Source: Gliomastix tumulicola (Eukaryota > Ascomycota > Sordariomycetes > Hypocreales > Bionectriaceae). Taken from it: a DNA stretch of 64,000 nucleotides. Below, piece after piece: positions 45,315-56,986 of the stretch; the first letter of the stretch is position 1; each line of letters starts with the position of its first letter. A program made the translations under genes and the position numbers. The notes beneath the pieces are model-generated. The model saw nothing but the letters and a program-made list of their open reading frames with translations. It did not search any database and was not told the DNA's origin. Where the stretch lies: NCBI GenBank assembly GCA_001599755.1, contig BCHX01000005.1, positions 752,800 to 816,799 of the forward strand. The letters run 5' to 3'.

Positions 45315-45463
45315 AATGGCTTTGTTGCCTGCCTGAACTCCGTTTGGTGCCTATGCCGTTGAATCTGTGACCTAACTTATGCCTCCTATCTGTAGTTCCA
45401 AACGCCATTTTGAATGAACCATCATCACATCTTGTAATTGTACACGTATCCCATACATATATG
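44962..45463. other. Convergent 3' interval after UBP6
   Basis: Pyrimidine- and AT-rich 3' UTR sequence of two convergent genes, with a GA repeat. No gene seen. Confidence 0.5.
45284..45311. repeat. (GA)n microsatellite
   Basis: Fourteen AG dinucleotides in the 3' interval between UBP6 and the small membrane protein gene. Confidence 0.9.
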
Positions 45464-45897
45464 TCAAGCAGGTCCTCGCCTTGCCTTGGCCTGCTTCTCT
45501 GCCTCTCTTTCCCTCGCCGTCTCCAGGAACGCGTCGAGCTTCCGCTGCAACTCCTCCCTCTGGCCCACGAGATGTGCCTTCTGCTCTTCCAGACTCGCAA
45601 TCTGTTCTCTCGGCGTCGTCTCGCGGAACTTTCGAATAGTCTGTCAAGAGAGTCAGCAAAGGCCATCCATCCATCCATCCATCCGCCAAGTGTGATGATC
45701 AACCCCCCACGGGGGTTCTTGGGGGGTGGTGGGGGAAGAAAAGTCCCCAGGGGTTGACAAACCTCCTCCTTCTGACTATCCTGCTTCAGCTGCGCACCCG
45801 TCAAGGCACCGACGCCTATGACGGCCGCCAGACCAACGGCCCAGACGCCAGCCTTGGTCTTTGTCTGCCTCGACGCACCCGCGATCTGTGACGCCAT
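45464..45897 (-). CDS. Small single-pass membrane protein with coiled coil, 103 residues
   Basis: Exons 45897-45763 and 45640-45464, with a 122-nt intron (GTTTGT...TGCTGAC...TGACAG) joining QKEE to TIRKFRETTP in phase 0. The N-terminus MASQIAGASRQTKTK is basic. It is followed by one hydrophobic segment (about residues 17-35, AGVWAVGLAAVIGVGALTGA), then a charged helix (EQIASLEEQKAHLVGQREEL, QRKLDAFLETAREREAEKQA) that should form a coiled coil. The basic start, single membrane span and short coiled coil resemble small mitochondrial inner-membrane assembly factors, but I do not recognise a specific family. Its 3' end faces that of UBP6. Confidence 0.8.
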
Positions 45898-46021
45898 CCT
45901 TCGCCTCCTTCTTCTTGTTCTTGTTCCCTAGCTTCCCCTCTAACTGCAGTAGAAGCGTGAAGCGTGCCAGTCTTCTTCTTCTTCTTCTTCCCCTCCCTCT
46001 CCTTCACAACCAGTAGTGTTT

Positions 46022-46267
46022 CTAGATCTCCTGGCAGGAGTCGTCTCGGGAAGCGTCGTCGGAGAGGTGCAGAGAAGAAGAACCCGGCGTCGGCGGGGAG
46101 GAAGATTCGTTCGCGGCTGCAGGGGGGGNTCGTGCAGTTGTGCGGTCTCGCTTGTTACGCCGGCGGGACTTCTTCGGTTGCGAGGGCCCCAGAACGTTCA
46201 GTTCGATACCGCTGCTCTCTTCCAAAACTTGAGGGACTGATTCTGGTGTCTTCTGAGGAATTGTCAT
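46022..46267 (-). CDS. Doubtful small hypothetical protein, 81 residues
   Basis: An ATG at 46267 opens 81 codons (MTIPQKTPESVPQVLEES...), with a basic SRRRNKRDR segment and a Ser/Pro/Asp-rich tail ending at TAG 46024-46022. One ambiguous base at 46129 sits beside a poly-G run, so the downstream frame is uncertain. There is no domain. Codon choice looks moderately gene-like. It could be a first exon, a leader frame for the membrane protein gene 125 bp downstream, or chance. Confidence 0.3.
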   Translation of the reverse strand: MTIPQKTPESVPQVLEESSGIELNVLGPSQPKKSRRRNKRDRTTARXPPAAANESSSPPTPGSSSLHLSDDASRDDSCQEI

Positions 46268-46870
46268 AGTTGTCGAGCTGTGTGGTAGCCAGGGCTAAGA
46301 AATCCGATCATCGGCGGGAGATTGCCGGCCGAGATGTTGGGCGCGTTCAGTAGCGCCAACGAGAAGTTGACAGGGGGGGCACTTAGTTAGTCAGCCACCA
46401 CTCGAAGGGAGGTATTAAAACGGTCCCCCCCCGTTTTGCAGCCCGTCTGTTATGGAACGACGCAGGTTGAACTTCACTTATTATGAGTCCTACGTTGCCA
46501 CTCTACAGACGCGACATGGACCTTAAGGAAATACCATATTGAGCAGAGTAAACTACCTTAAGTCCCTTAAGTCCCTTAGTAGTATGAGTATGAGCTCCTT
46601 GAGCTTCCACCTTACAAAGAAGGCAGACTGCGGCAATGACTGAAATCCCCGATACACACACGAGCCGCCTGTTTCTCGCATTAATTGCCGGAAGGCGCAA
46701 GCAAAAAAAAAAAAAATCCATCCGCCAGTTCTCGTTCTCGAATGCCTCCATCCGATGCAGTTCCAACCGTCCCACTCAAGTAAAAACCACTGAGTATGAG
46801 ATGCGTCCCGCCTCATACTTCCTCGCCGTCGATTGTTCTTCATTCTTAGTGCCAGAGTCTGCCGTGCTCT
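46268..46870. other. Intergenic region
   Basis: Contains a repeated AGTCCCTTAAG motif (46559-46577) and a poly-A run at 46705-46717. No gene seen. Confidence 0.5.
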
Positions 46871-48214
46871 TTACAAGAGATTGATTGGCATGATATTCTC
46901 GCCATCGATCTCCCAAGCGAGATCCCACATATTGACCAGGGCCGCGCGCCAATTTGGGCCAAAAACCTCGACCCCGAGCACGTCCAGCTCATTATTGACA
47001 ACAGCGCTCGCATCGGTCCATTGAGAGAAGTTGAGCTCTTGCTCAAGGGACTCCCAGGTTGTGATCGCAAACTTGTGACCGGCCCACGGTCCCCTGTGCA
47101 CGGTGAGGGCGCCTGCAGGCATTCGGAGGTTGATGGATGAGGGGTTAACCCAGCAGGTGCGTGCGGCGATGATGCTCCCAAACCCAAGCACGTCGAGATA
47201 GGGCCCGTGGATGAAATCAGGATGGAGGGCAATATCCTGGGCTCGCACGTACTCCTTGGTGGTCAAGTTTCGGAGGACCCATTGCTTATCCACTGGGAAG
47301 TAGTCGTTGTCGAGACAGACGAGCTGCTGGCGAAGCACATGGAAGCCGCGTTCTTGAGGGTCACGCTCCCGGGCTCGGGCAAACCCAATCTGGGAAATGG
47401 GCATAATCTGTCCAGGGTGTAGCCTCTCAAAAGTGCGATAGTCGATGGCCATGGGGTTGGCTCTGCGTCGACAAACGTTCTCCGAGAGCTCATTGATCTC
47501 CTCTGGAGTGTAGAGACCAGGAGGGATGGATTGGACACCACCATCCGACTCGAGGTGAACGATGTTTTCGCGCGCTAGCTGTCCCCGAAGCGACGTGAAG
47601 TAGTCATGGAAGCGCCTCCGGCCAACCAGGAACAGGTGCTTGTTGACGAGGCTAAGGCAAATGATATCCTCGATGTCCTCGACAGCGTCGAATATAAGCT
47701 GCCCAAGTTCGACGGGGAGACTCATGAGATTGACGCGGTCGTTGCACTTCAGAAGCCCCCGGTCGGCTACGTCTGCTTTGTACTTTGAATGACGCGCGTA
47801 CTAGGCCTCGTCAATCGCACTCACAGCATCGCCGGCGGCCCTGGCTTTGTCGACGAGGGCCATATGATCTGTAGCGATTTCGCACACACTCTGGATACGC
47901 TCTCTCATGGTGTCCACTGGAAATGCGTCCCTGAGCAAGTTGGTCTCACTGAATATCACCTCCTCTTGCCTTTCGCGGTTGACTGGGACGGTAAGTAGTT
48001 CAACGATGCCGCCGGGTCTGGTGGAATTGAACACAGAGCCAGTGAACAAGTTCCGGCCGCGCAGATAGAACTTCGCTTTGGGTGCGGCGATGGTGAGAAA
48101 CTCGCCGATATGAGAGGTGGGAAAGATAGCAGGGGCCCAGGCAAAGTTCTGCGCCACATTCTGAGCAAGCTGCTGCTCCTCCACGTTGTTGTTGTTATTG
48201 TTGTTGTTATCCAT
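46871..48214 (-). CDS. F-box protein, probably with an N-terminal extension spliced over an in-frame TAG
   Basis: The 3' part (47725-46871) starts MSLPVELGQLIFDAVEDIED, IICLSLVNKHLFLVGRRRFH: a clear F-box (LPxELxxxIf....d...lslvNk.l). It runs to MWDLAWEIDGENIMPINLL. Upstream in the same frame, ATG 48214 opens MDNNNNNNNNVEEQQLAQNV and 137 codons up to TAG 47803-47801, after which the frame is open into the F-box. A good 78-nt phase-0 intron (GTGAGT at 47824 to CTGAAG at 47747) would remove the TAG and give 421 residues (AAGDA|CNDRVNLMSLPVEL). Alternatives are two tandem genes only 75 bp apart, or UAG recoding. F-box proteins link substrates to SCF ubiquitin ligases; the substrate is unknown. 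The 137-residue N-terminal part matches nothing I know. Confidence 0.6.
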
Positions 48215-48308
48215 GGTGCTTTTTCTTCTTCGCTACAGGCAAAGTGGTGATTCTGGGTGTGTGATATTGGGGCTGTGACAGCAGCTTGGAGCAGTGCCAC
48301 GATAGATC

Positions 48309-48360
48309 AAAGAGGATGATCAGCCGTTGAGGCCAAAGAGGATGATCAGCCGTTGAGGCC
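48309..48360. repeat. Perfect tandem duplication of 26 bp
   Basis: The unit (starting AAAGAGGATGATCAGCC) occurs twice back to back, 95 bp upstream of the F-box gene's first ATG. It probably lies in its promoter or leader. Confidence 0.95.
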
Positions 48361-51300
48361 TACCATGGGACAACAGTCAGCGGGCGGGCAGAGACGAGAC
48401 GAAAAAGGGCGGTGCCGCATACCTTGAGGATAGTTGATGTATCTGATGGCCTCTGCCATTCATGAGGGGAGGCTCAAGGGCGCGAGGTTGCGAGGTTGAG
48501 GATGGAATGAATGAATGTTCAGAAACGGGGCAGAGGGGGGGGAAGATGAGATGAGAGAATTTGTGAGGGGGGCGAGTCTGAGTCTGGCGTGTGGAGGTCA
48601 GCGACTTGACACAACGAGATGACAAGAGGAAGGAGCCAGAGCGTGGGCGTCGTGATGTGGCTCTGGGTGCTCTGAGGCAGGTGCCAGCCTGGGAAATGCA
48701 GCGTGGGCAGGGACAGCACTTGCCTTGGCGACCGCGCATGCGTTCTGGAACGGTCGGCAAACGAGGCTCGCACCTTCCACAACAGTGGTCTTCAGGTATT
48801 CTCAATTTGCCTGCCTTGGTTTGAGTTCAGGCAGCAATTGGCGAATGCGAGAAGTGGTCTGAGGCAAGTTGCAAGGGAAGGAAGGTGCTCGGTTGCTGCC
48901 TGCCCAGGAAGTGAGGAAGGTGTGAAAAAAAGGGCTAGGTACCTAGGTACTTACGTGCACGAGCCAACGGGGGAAATGCTGGGAGCAACAACGGCATCGC
49001 CTTTGTCATGGCTTCTCGCGACGCCTCATAAGCCACACGCATCAGCCTCAAGTGTCAAGCGAGAGCTGGTCGGCGAGGGTTGACCAGGGCTCAGGGTTAG
49101 GTACATGACCAGCTCGAACAATGTGAAGCAATGCGATATGAGCCCATGTGCCCCTTCACACGACCGCCCAGGCATTCCCTAATCGAGAGATGTGATGCTG
49201 TTCGTAAGCTTCGGAAGACCCCGTGGTTCATGCAGCTATGAATCACCCTTCCCATCCGGCGACAACGGCCCTCTCCCGAAGTTTCCCAATCGCGATGGGC
49301 TCGAGGGCATCCCAGCATGGCCTTGTGCTCTGTAAAGCAGTACAATCGTCCCGAAATGGCCCTCGTGATGTCCCCCGCGAAGCTTCTCGACCGGCTGCTG
49401 GTGACGCGGTTTGGCCGTGACTGGCCGCGGCAGCCAAAAGCACGCCATGCGTTGAAATTCAAAGGGCAAATCACAGTAGCTGCTTGTCGTCGAATAAAAC
49501 CCTTGATTAATCTCTATGTGATCCTTATTTAGACACGCCGAACGATGCAGGAGTCTCGAGATCGTTGGCCAGCATAGATCGTGCAGCAGGAACACTGCAA
49601 AACAGCGAGCTGTTCGGCCACAAAGACTCGGAACGGCGTACTGCTGAGCCACGAGGCTTCCCAGGCAGCAAATTTGTATTGTCCTTCACGCAAATATACC
49701 AATTCCACAGTGATGCTATTTGTTCTCTGCTCGTCGATCGCGGGGAGGCATGTTCGTCGCTGGAGAGAGCCCCGCGGGCGGCTCCCGTCACTTTCGGCAC
49801 AAGGTCTCGTCAGGCATCCGCACAGTGACAATTCGTGGTAATTTCTCGATTTTTGTATTCTCTATCTTCGTTGCAATCCAGAAAACGCGCAGTATCGTTA
49901 AGATGAGGACGTGGCTCGCTTATTTCGTCTCGAGAAGGGTGTCCGCCATCGCGATCGACCGAGAAGCACTTCACGCCTGTTAGAAAGTGTTCCCAAGCGG
50001 CACCGGGCTTCTGACTCTCGTATCGGGGAGAAGTTGATCTTCAGGAAGCGGAGGAGGTCCAAACGTACCGAAAATGCACTCACCTGCAGGCAGAAGGCCT
50101 CTGCCCGCGCGAGGGTTGCTCGGAGCGGCATCGAACGCAACAAGGCGACGAAACGAGACAGAGAACGCCTCTAGCGCTTCAGAATGGTTCAGCGCGCCTC
50201 TGAGAGCCCTGAAAAGCAAAATTAGAGAGTGGCCCAAACGGTTGGCCGCTGAAGGAAACAAACTCCCACCACCCAACCCCTCCAACGCCCAAACCGCACC
50301 TTCCCTCCCACCAACTCGCCTGACTCGCCCATCCCACACCATCTTCTCAACGCCTTGACCAGAAGCACGAAAAAAAAAGGGCCTCTAGGCATCGAAAATA
50401 GCGACGGCGCCCCGGTCCTCGTACGATCGAAAGCAGAGTTTCGAGCAGACCGCCACGGGGACGCCCGCAAGCGGATCACGGGACCCCCCCCCCCTTTGTC
50501 TGGGTGTGCCTCCCTCCCTTTCCTCCCTTCCAGACGCCGCCGCGGGCGAAGCGAAGTCGAACCAGCGAAAAACTCAGACGCCTCGTCTCGCACAGATCAC
50601 TGCGATTTTGGAGTACGCCGTCTGTCATTGGTCGCCGTCCAAAAGCCCCTTACATCATGGCCTAGCCCCCCTCCTCCTCGAAGAGCGGCAACCGAGCCAC
50701 ACCCCCCCTCAAACGAACGGGAAGGAAGAAGAGCACAGTGCGGCCTCTCCAAGGGATGGGCATACGTACACCCACCCTCCATCAGCTCCCCCTTCGAGGC
50801 CCCAAGGACTGCTCTTTGCCCGCTTCGCCGGCGTCCCTTAGCCTGCGTTTCGCCCTTCTGCTCCGACAATCCAGCTTTCACACGCCCCTTTTTTTTAATC
50901 GAATCGTCCGAGCACGCCGAAGAAACTCGGGACGCCGCGTGACAAAGGGTAAGTCTACCTTAGGCTTTTCTTTCCCTCTGGGTCTGTCTGGGGTAAAGGT
51001 TTGCTCTCGGGGCGGTCCTCTGGGTTTGAGTTCTGATGATGGGAGTGCTCGAGGTGTCGCCGTTTTGGCCATCAGCTGACGGATGCAGGACGCCGGTGCA
51101 AAGTTTCCTCCTCTGCGATGTAATCGAGCCCGATCAGCGACGTTAAGAAACCGAACCCAATGCAGCCACCGAGAAAATACAGAAGGGGGGTAGTGCTATT
51201 CGGGCCCGACTGACAGCTAAAGCGATGGCCTCACGCCCCCCCCTCCCCTTGGAAAGGGGGTCAGCCAGTAAACTTTCCGAACGCAGCCTCTTCAGTGAGG

Positions 51301-54300
51301 AATGCGGATGTCGTCGATTTTGGCCCTTTTCGTGGGCGTGAATTCCAGTCGTAGAAGATTTCGAGTGGTCCATCGCATGTCTGCAGCCGAGCGCGAGGCC
51401 GACCTACACAGTACAAGCTGCTCGGGCGGGCGTTTTCGCACAGCATCAGAGCTCACGACGATCCTAAATTACCACAAACGAGTAAATACCACGGTATGCA
51501 TCCAGTTGCATTAGACAATGGGCTCCAGGGGGGGTTCCGGGGGAGAGAAGGGAGGAAGCGCGAGCAACAACCACTCGAGCAGTGGTCAAGATCGGGCCGC
51601 ACGAACGCCATCGACACTGTTCCCAAGGGAATACCGATAATACTGCCCTTTCGCCGTCAGTGATCCCGTGGCTTGCGCCGAATCACAGGAATCGCTCTGA
51701 TTCGTGTTGCTTCCGGCCAGGCTGATCTGGGTCGGGCGCACCTTTCCGGAACAGTTGTCTCAGGCTCAATGTCTCTCCCTCTCAATCCCCAGGAACTCCC
51801 ATCTAAGACATACTTACGTACGACAGCAGGGCATATTCGACTGCATTCCTGGAGCGGGCTCAGATGCTTCAACTTTCTTTCTGGGAGCAGCAGAGCCAAG
51901 TTGTCCGAGGCAGAGTCTAATGTCTGGCGAAGTCTGGGCTGTCGGGCACGTTAGCAACAGCCTTTCCCACTAAACAGGACGCGAGTCATCTGCATTCCAC
52001 ACGCGCACAGTGAGATTCGGGCGCCCGATCCTACGTCCCCCTCCCCCTCTATCCCCTCTACCCATCTGCTGGACGGGAACTTGGCCGCGTAAAAGTGGCC
52101 ATGGTTTGACGGCCTCTTCCCTCCGGCGGCTATGCAGGTACAGCAACTATTCGCCTCCTTTACAGTGTCACATGAGAGCCATGTTTCAAACTCTAATGTG
52201 CTGATTTATAATATTCTACCAGTGTACGGGTGTACACGGTCAAGAAAAGGGGGAGGGGGGGAGGCCGTGGCCCTCTCCCTTAGACCGAGACGAAGTAGCC
52301 TCGCCGGCGCATTCAAACGACATCAGTTCTACGCCTCGGAGCTCTTCTTCCATCGGTATGTCTCGCTGATCACTTCCTTTATCTCCTTCAGGTGTCTGAT
52401 ATGACGGAAGACAGATCAGATGGTGCCATATGCTACCTTGAGTCGCTATCATTCGGCATAGACCAAGTGCCAGTGCCAATCTCAGCCCATCCCTGTCCGG
52501 CTGGACCGCCCAAATTTCCCCCTCCCCCCCCTTCCACTTCCACTTCCACCGCTCACCTTACACCCTCCCCCATCTCTTCGGTCGAGCCTTTCCCCCCCCC
52601 CCCCCTTCGTGTCAGTTTAGCGGTGTGACGGTGGCTTGGGGGAATCACACACCACCCTCGTCTGAGCCTCCTGACTGGTCCGTTCTACGAAATGAAGGGT
52701 GTTCTCTTCTCACCGGCCGGGGTTGATCCTGAGCATCTGGCAGCTACTCACCGAGTCTCCACCCCTGGAGTGACGGGCGTTGTTGGTTCATGCAAGAGGG
52801 ACAAAAAAAATCTCACTACTCGTAAGTACGTGCTTGTTGTCCCTGTGACTCGCTCGTTCTCCTCGGAGCCCCCCCTCACGATGACAGCCTTCCCCCCTCC
52901 CCCTCGTCAAAATGAGGAAGGAGAAGGGACCTTTCAGTGATGCCTGTAACCGTGTGCCGCATCTAGACCACTGACGAATCGTCTCTATGCAAGTCGAGTT
53001 TATCACAAACCTCTTGTCACCTACCGATGGGTCCGTGAGTCTCGACTCGGCGCCACTCCAACAAGTCACCCTCCTTTCATGCAAAACAAGTTGCAGAGCG
53101 ACAAGTAGCCTCAACTAGACGGAAAACGCAAACGCCACTCCGCCCGGCCACGATGATAGTCCGCGAACTACTACTTCGCGCGCATCGAACGAAGAGACCC
53201 TGTAAAGCAGCCACCAAGGCCGATACGCGGGCCAACAAGGCGACCGACCACCTCGCCGTAACTACCAACCAACAGCCTCAAACGAAACCGTTCTAACCGT
53301 CAAAGCCCCATATGCAAAGAGCACGAATGATCAACCGTTCAAGAAAGCAAGCAACGGGCGGGCGGTTAGTTCTTGTCATCAAAAAAGCCCCACGGGATTC
53401 AAACGTTTGTGTTTGTCCTCATCGACATTTAACACTGTGCAACCCCGTACACCTTTTGCCCCCATCTCCAAACCTGATACGCCTACCAACTAGTCCCTTC
53501 CCGGCAGACAAGCAACACGCCCCCCCTTCGCGTAAAACCTCAACCAACAACAAACCCCTCCCATCATCTGGTCCGCCCGCCAGTTCGCCTTTCCTCTTAG
53601 CACCACGGGATTTCTGATTCTGACCCCCCACCCCTTTTCGAACCTCTCTCTCTCTCTCTCTCTCTCCACACAGGAAAGAGGCGAAAAAACTAGCGGTGGC
53701 ACAGAGAAATAAGAGTTTCGTCTAGCCTGCCACCCCTCACGTACCCGAAAGGACAAGGTACTTCCTCTAGCCTCTGCTGAGGAATAATACACCGGAGAAA
53801 GCAGTAGGCCGTAGGAGTAGGCGCGCTTTCTCTCTCTCCCCTCCCCCCCTGCTGGGCTCAGCCGCGACCTACGCCCAGGCCGGACCGGCTTGGCGATACT
53901 ACCCAAGCTGCCCAATGACGGGCCATATCTCCCCGGTGGCACCACCACGTACTCGAACCAAGGCAAAAGGGAAAAAAAACCAGCGAGGAGGGGGGATGAT
54001 ACAGTACACATGAGAAAATAGTAACAAGATGAACTCGCGGGGTGGATACAACGGGTGAGAGAGCCAGCAGGCGTGCATGAGGGGAGAAAAGTAGCGGTCA
54101 GGGAGAGATGGGCTTTTCTCCCCCCCGAGGAACTGGATGCTAATGATCCTTCGACGCTATGACTCCTCCTGTCAAGGATGGATGGCACAAGAGGGGGGGA
54201 TGCTGACACTGGGTTGGACATCACTAAAGGTAGACACGACGAGGGTAGACACGACAACAAAGGAGAGCCGAGATGTAGTTTAAAGGGGGTGTGGTCAATT

Positions 54301-55237
54301 TGCTAACGTGCCATCGAAGTGAAAAATAACTAAGAGTGTGATCTCCCATCATCATGATATCCCATATCCCAGATGACAGAGATGCCGGTGATTTCCTTCC
54401 CATCCAGGCCCGGCGGCAGTGACTAACTAGTCCTGCTGCACCTGTCAACACCTCCATTACAGTCAGTCAGTGAGCCGCCAGGCGCTGTCGTGTGTCAATT
54501 TCCCAAATATTCCCATCGATAGGTATCCAGCAACGCGAAAAAGAAAAAGAAAAAGAAAAACAAGTAGTACTAGTAGTACTAGTAATAATAAGATTTCCCA
54601 TCATACCGAGTCCCAGACTGCCATAAAATATGACGCCCAAGCCCGCAAGTAGACCCTGTAACCTGCGCGCCCTTGCCGTCATGATTGGAGTTCAAAGCAG
54701 TCCATGCTCTGAGTCGTGAGTTTGTGCCGTGAGGCTTTTCCTTCTTTCCTTCTTTTTTTCCAGATCGCAAACAAACAAACAAACGTGTCGCATAGTAAGA
54801 GAGGGGGGGGCAGAAATCGAATCAAGAGAAAACGAAACAAAAACAATATCGGGACGGTGAATGAATGCATGGAGTGTGTGTGTGGGCATTGGCATGATGA
54901 TGTTCATGCCCTTCCCAGCCCTCCAGGACGACGTGCAATAGGGATGTCGTACTGCCAGCAGGATCGTGTGCAAATGCAGTAAGACGAAAGCGGCGTGCCG
55001 AACAATGAAATGAAATAAATCAGGTGGAAAAAATGAGGCCGTGATAAGGGGTTGTAACAGAATGAAAACGAAAACGAGTAACAGCATCGGATGGCCGCCG
55101 AGCAGCAGCAGCAGCTGTCCGAATGCCACACAGCCAGCGTCTCTCCTCTCGGGACCAAGTCCACAACTGCAAGCATCGCTGCAAGCAGGTGGCGATCATT
55201 CCCAGATTCTACGCAACGTAGGGATCCGGCGGCCATT
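48361..55237. other. Gene-free interval of 6.9 kb
   Basis: Between the F-box gene and the 3' end of the Zn2Cys6 gene. It contains GGTACCTAGGTACTTA-type palindromes near 48945, C-rich homopolymers (50488-50497, 52520-52530, 52601-52611), a CT repeat near 53646-53666, a 14-bp near-perfect tandem repeat at 54229-54256 (GGTAGACACGAC units) and an AAAAAG repeat at 54538-54560. Frames are short and lack domains or splice pairs. Confidence 0.5.
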
Positions 55238-56986
55238 CTAGGGCTTAGGATTCCTTGGTTGGTTGAGTCGGTTGATCATGCCCCGATCAATGTCATTGGT
55301 CTCGACAAGGTTGCTGAGGCTCATGACATTGCTGGAAGGGGCCGGTCCGGCAGGCGAAGCAACGCGACCTGGGCCAGCCTGAGCAGCAGGTGCGGGCTGG
55401 CCGTTGGGCGGCTGCGAGTACATGGGAGGCATCGATCCGGAGGAGCCGTTGGCTAGGACCGGAGAGCGTCCGTCAGAAATGGCGGGGAGGGTGCCGCTGC
55501 TGTGCGCCGAGAAGGTGGTGCTGGCGCCCGGAGAGAAGGCATTCGACGACGTGTTGCGAGGGCTGTGGCGCGAGTACGACGGGAAGTTGCCGACGCTGGG
55601 GCTGCTGTTGGTGGAATGCTCAGCGGGCGACCTGCGACGAGGCTCGTCCTCAGTGGCACCGACGCGCGGAGGAGGGAGTCGGCGCTCGTCTTCATCGTCA
55701 GATGATCGGCGTCGGCGTCGGCTGCGGCTCGTCTGCGAACCATCGTCGCCTCGAGAGGTCTGGGAGTAAGACGACTCAACGGGCGAGTGCGTAGCGTGGG
55801 CCGAGTGGGCCTGCTGATGACGGGGAGGCGTCGGCTGATGGTGCGAGTGAGTCGCAGGACTCGGTTGCTGCTGAGGCGGCGGCTGCGGCTGAGAATGCTG
55901 CGGCTGGGGAGCGGGCGCCTGAGACACAGGTGGCTGATAGTGCAGGTATGCAGGGCCAGGCACCGGCTGCTGCTGCTGCTGCGGCTGGCTGCTGGGAGGA
56001 TAGCCATGGCCCTGGGGGGCAAGGGGCTGTCCGTAGGCTCCAAACAGAGGCGTGCCGGGGGGGACGCCGCCAGGAACAGCCGACACGGGGATAAAGGCGG
56101 TCGAGCTCGACGACGAGACCGGCTGGAAGACGCACTCCTGGTTCATGCGGGCACAGTTCTGGCACTTGCCACCAGGGGCACTCTGGTAGCCACTGCATCG
56201 AATCTTTATGCAATTTGGTTAGCACAAAGGACAAGCAAGTTGAGTTGGTATCAAATCAGAGCAGAGCGAATTACATACCTTGCGCTTACGGCAGTACTTG
56301 CATGCTATGGAAGTACGCTGACGAGGCGCGGCCTGGGGAATCGCCGGTCCCTGCGAGTGGGCGTACTCGACCGGGTACTGGTGCTGGTAGCCGTAGCCGT
56401 TGGGAGGAGGCGCAGTGTACTGCACGAGGGGCTGGAGAGCCGACTGGCGGAACACGTATTCGGTCTGCTGTCCGCCAGGCGGAGGCTGCTGGACAGCTCC
56501 CTGCTGGGACGGAGGCGGAGGGGGCCCCTGCTGAGGCGCCTGCTGATGGCGAGGGTCGCTGGGGTAGCCAGGAGGAGGAGGAGGAGGAGGAGGCCGGCTG
56601 GTGGCATACGGATCCTGGGGAGGATAGCCACCCGAGCGAGGATCATAGCCATTCTGAGGCGGAGGATACGAAGCCATGTGAGGAGGCGGGTAGCCGTTGG
56701 TCGTCTGGGGAGATGCGTAACGAGGATCGGTCGAGTAGCCGTGGCTTCCAGGAGGTGGCGGGAGGCTGGGCAGGCCGTATCCTCCCGAGGAGTGGCCTTC
56801 GCTCATCGGCGGGAGCGAGGCAGACGTGGGCGTAGTCATACTGCTGCGTCTCTCGGGCTCTCCGTGGGGAGGATAGTGCGGCGCCGGTGCGTAATGCTGG
56901 CCACGTCCTCGAGGCGATCCCTGGGATGGATGGTCCTCAGGGCGGCCGTGGTGAGGGTACTCTCGATATCGCTGTTCCTCGGCCAT
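55238..56986 (-). CDS. Zn(II)2Cys6 transcription factor with Pro/Gln-rich flanks
   Basis: Exons 56986-56279 and 56203-55238; 557 residues. The 75-nt intron (GTATGT...TGCTAACC...TAAAG) splits the zinc cluster exactly between RKRK and IRCSGY. The cluster is CKYCRKRKIRC, SGYQSAPGGKC, QNCARMNQEC: spacing C-x2-C-x6-C-x10-C-x2-C-x6-C, the classical fungal binuclear zinc DNA-binding motif. It sits near residues 227-258, in mid-protein, with long Pro/Gly/Tyr/Gln-rich sequence before it (including PPPPPPPP) and Pro/Gln/Ser-rich sequence after it, with an SRSRRRRRSSDDEDERR stretch. No fungal_trans middle homology region is visible. This layout suggests a nuclear regulator with disordered activation regions. 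I do not recognise a named ortholog. Seven kb of gene-free DNA upstream is consistent with a heavily regulated gene. Confidence 0.92.

Noticed and set aside
43138..45897. 919-codon minus-strand frame opposite UBP6
   Set aside because: It is the antisense shadow of UBP6's strong codon bias, in the fixed antisense frame, and shows Val/Leu/Gly-rich composition without a domain. Only its first 135 bases are real, as exon 1 of the small membrane protein.
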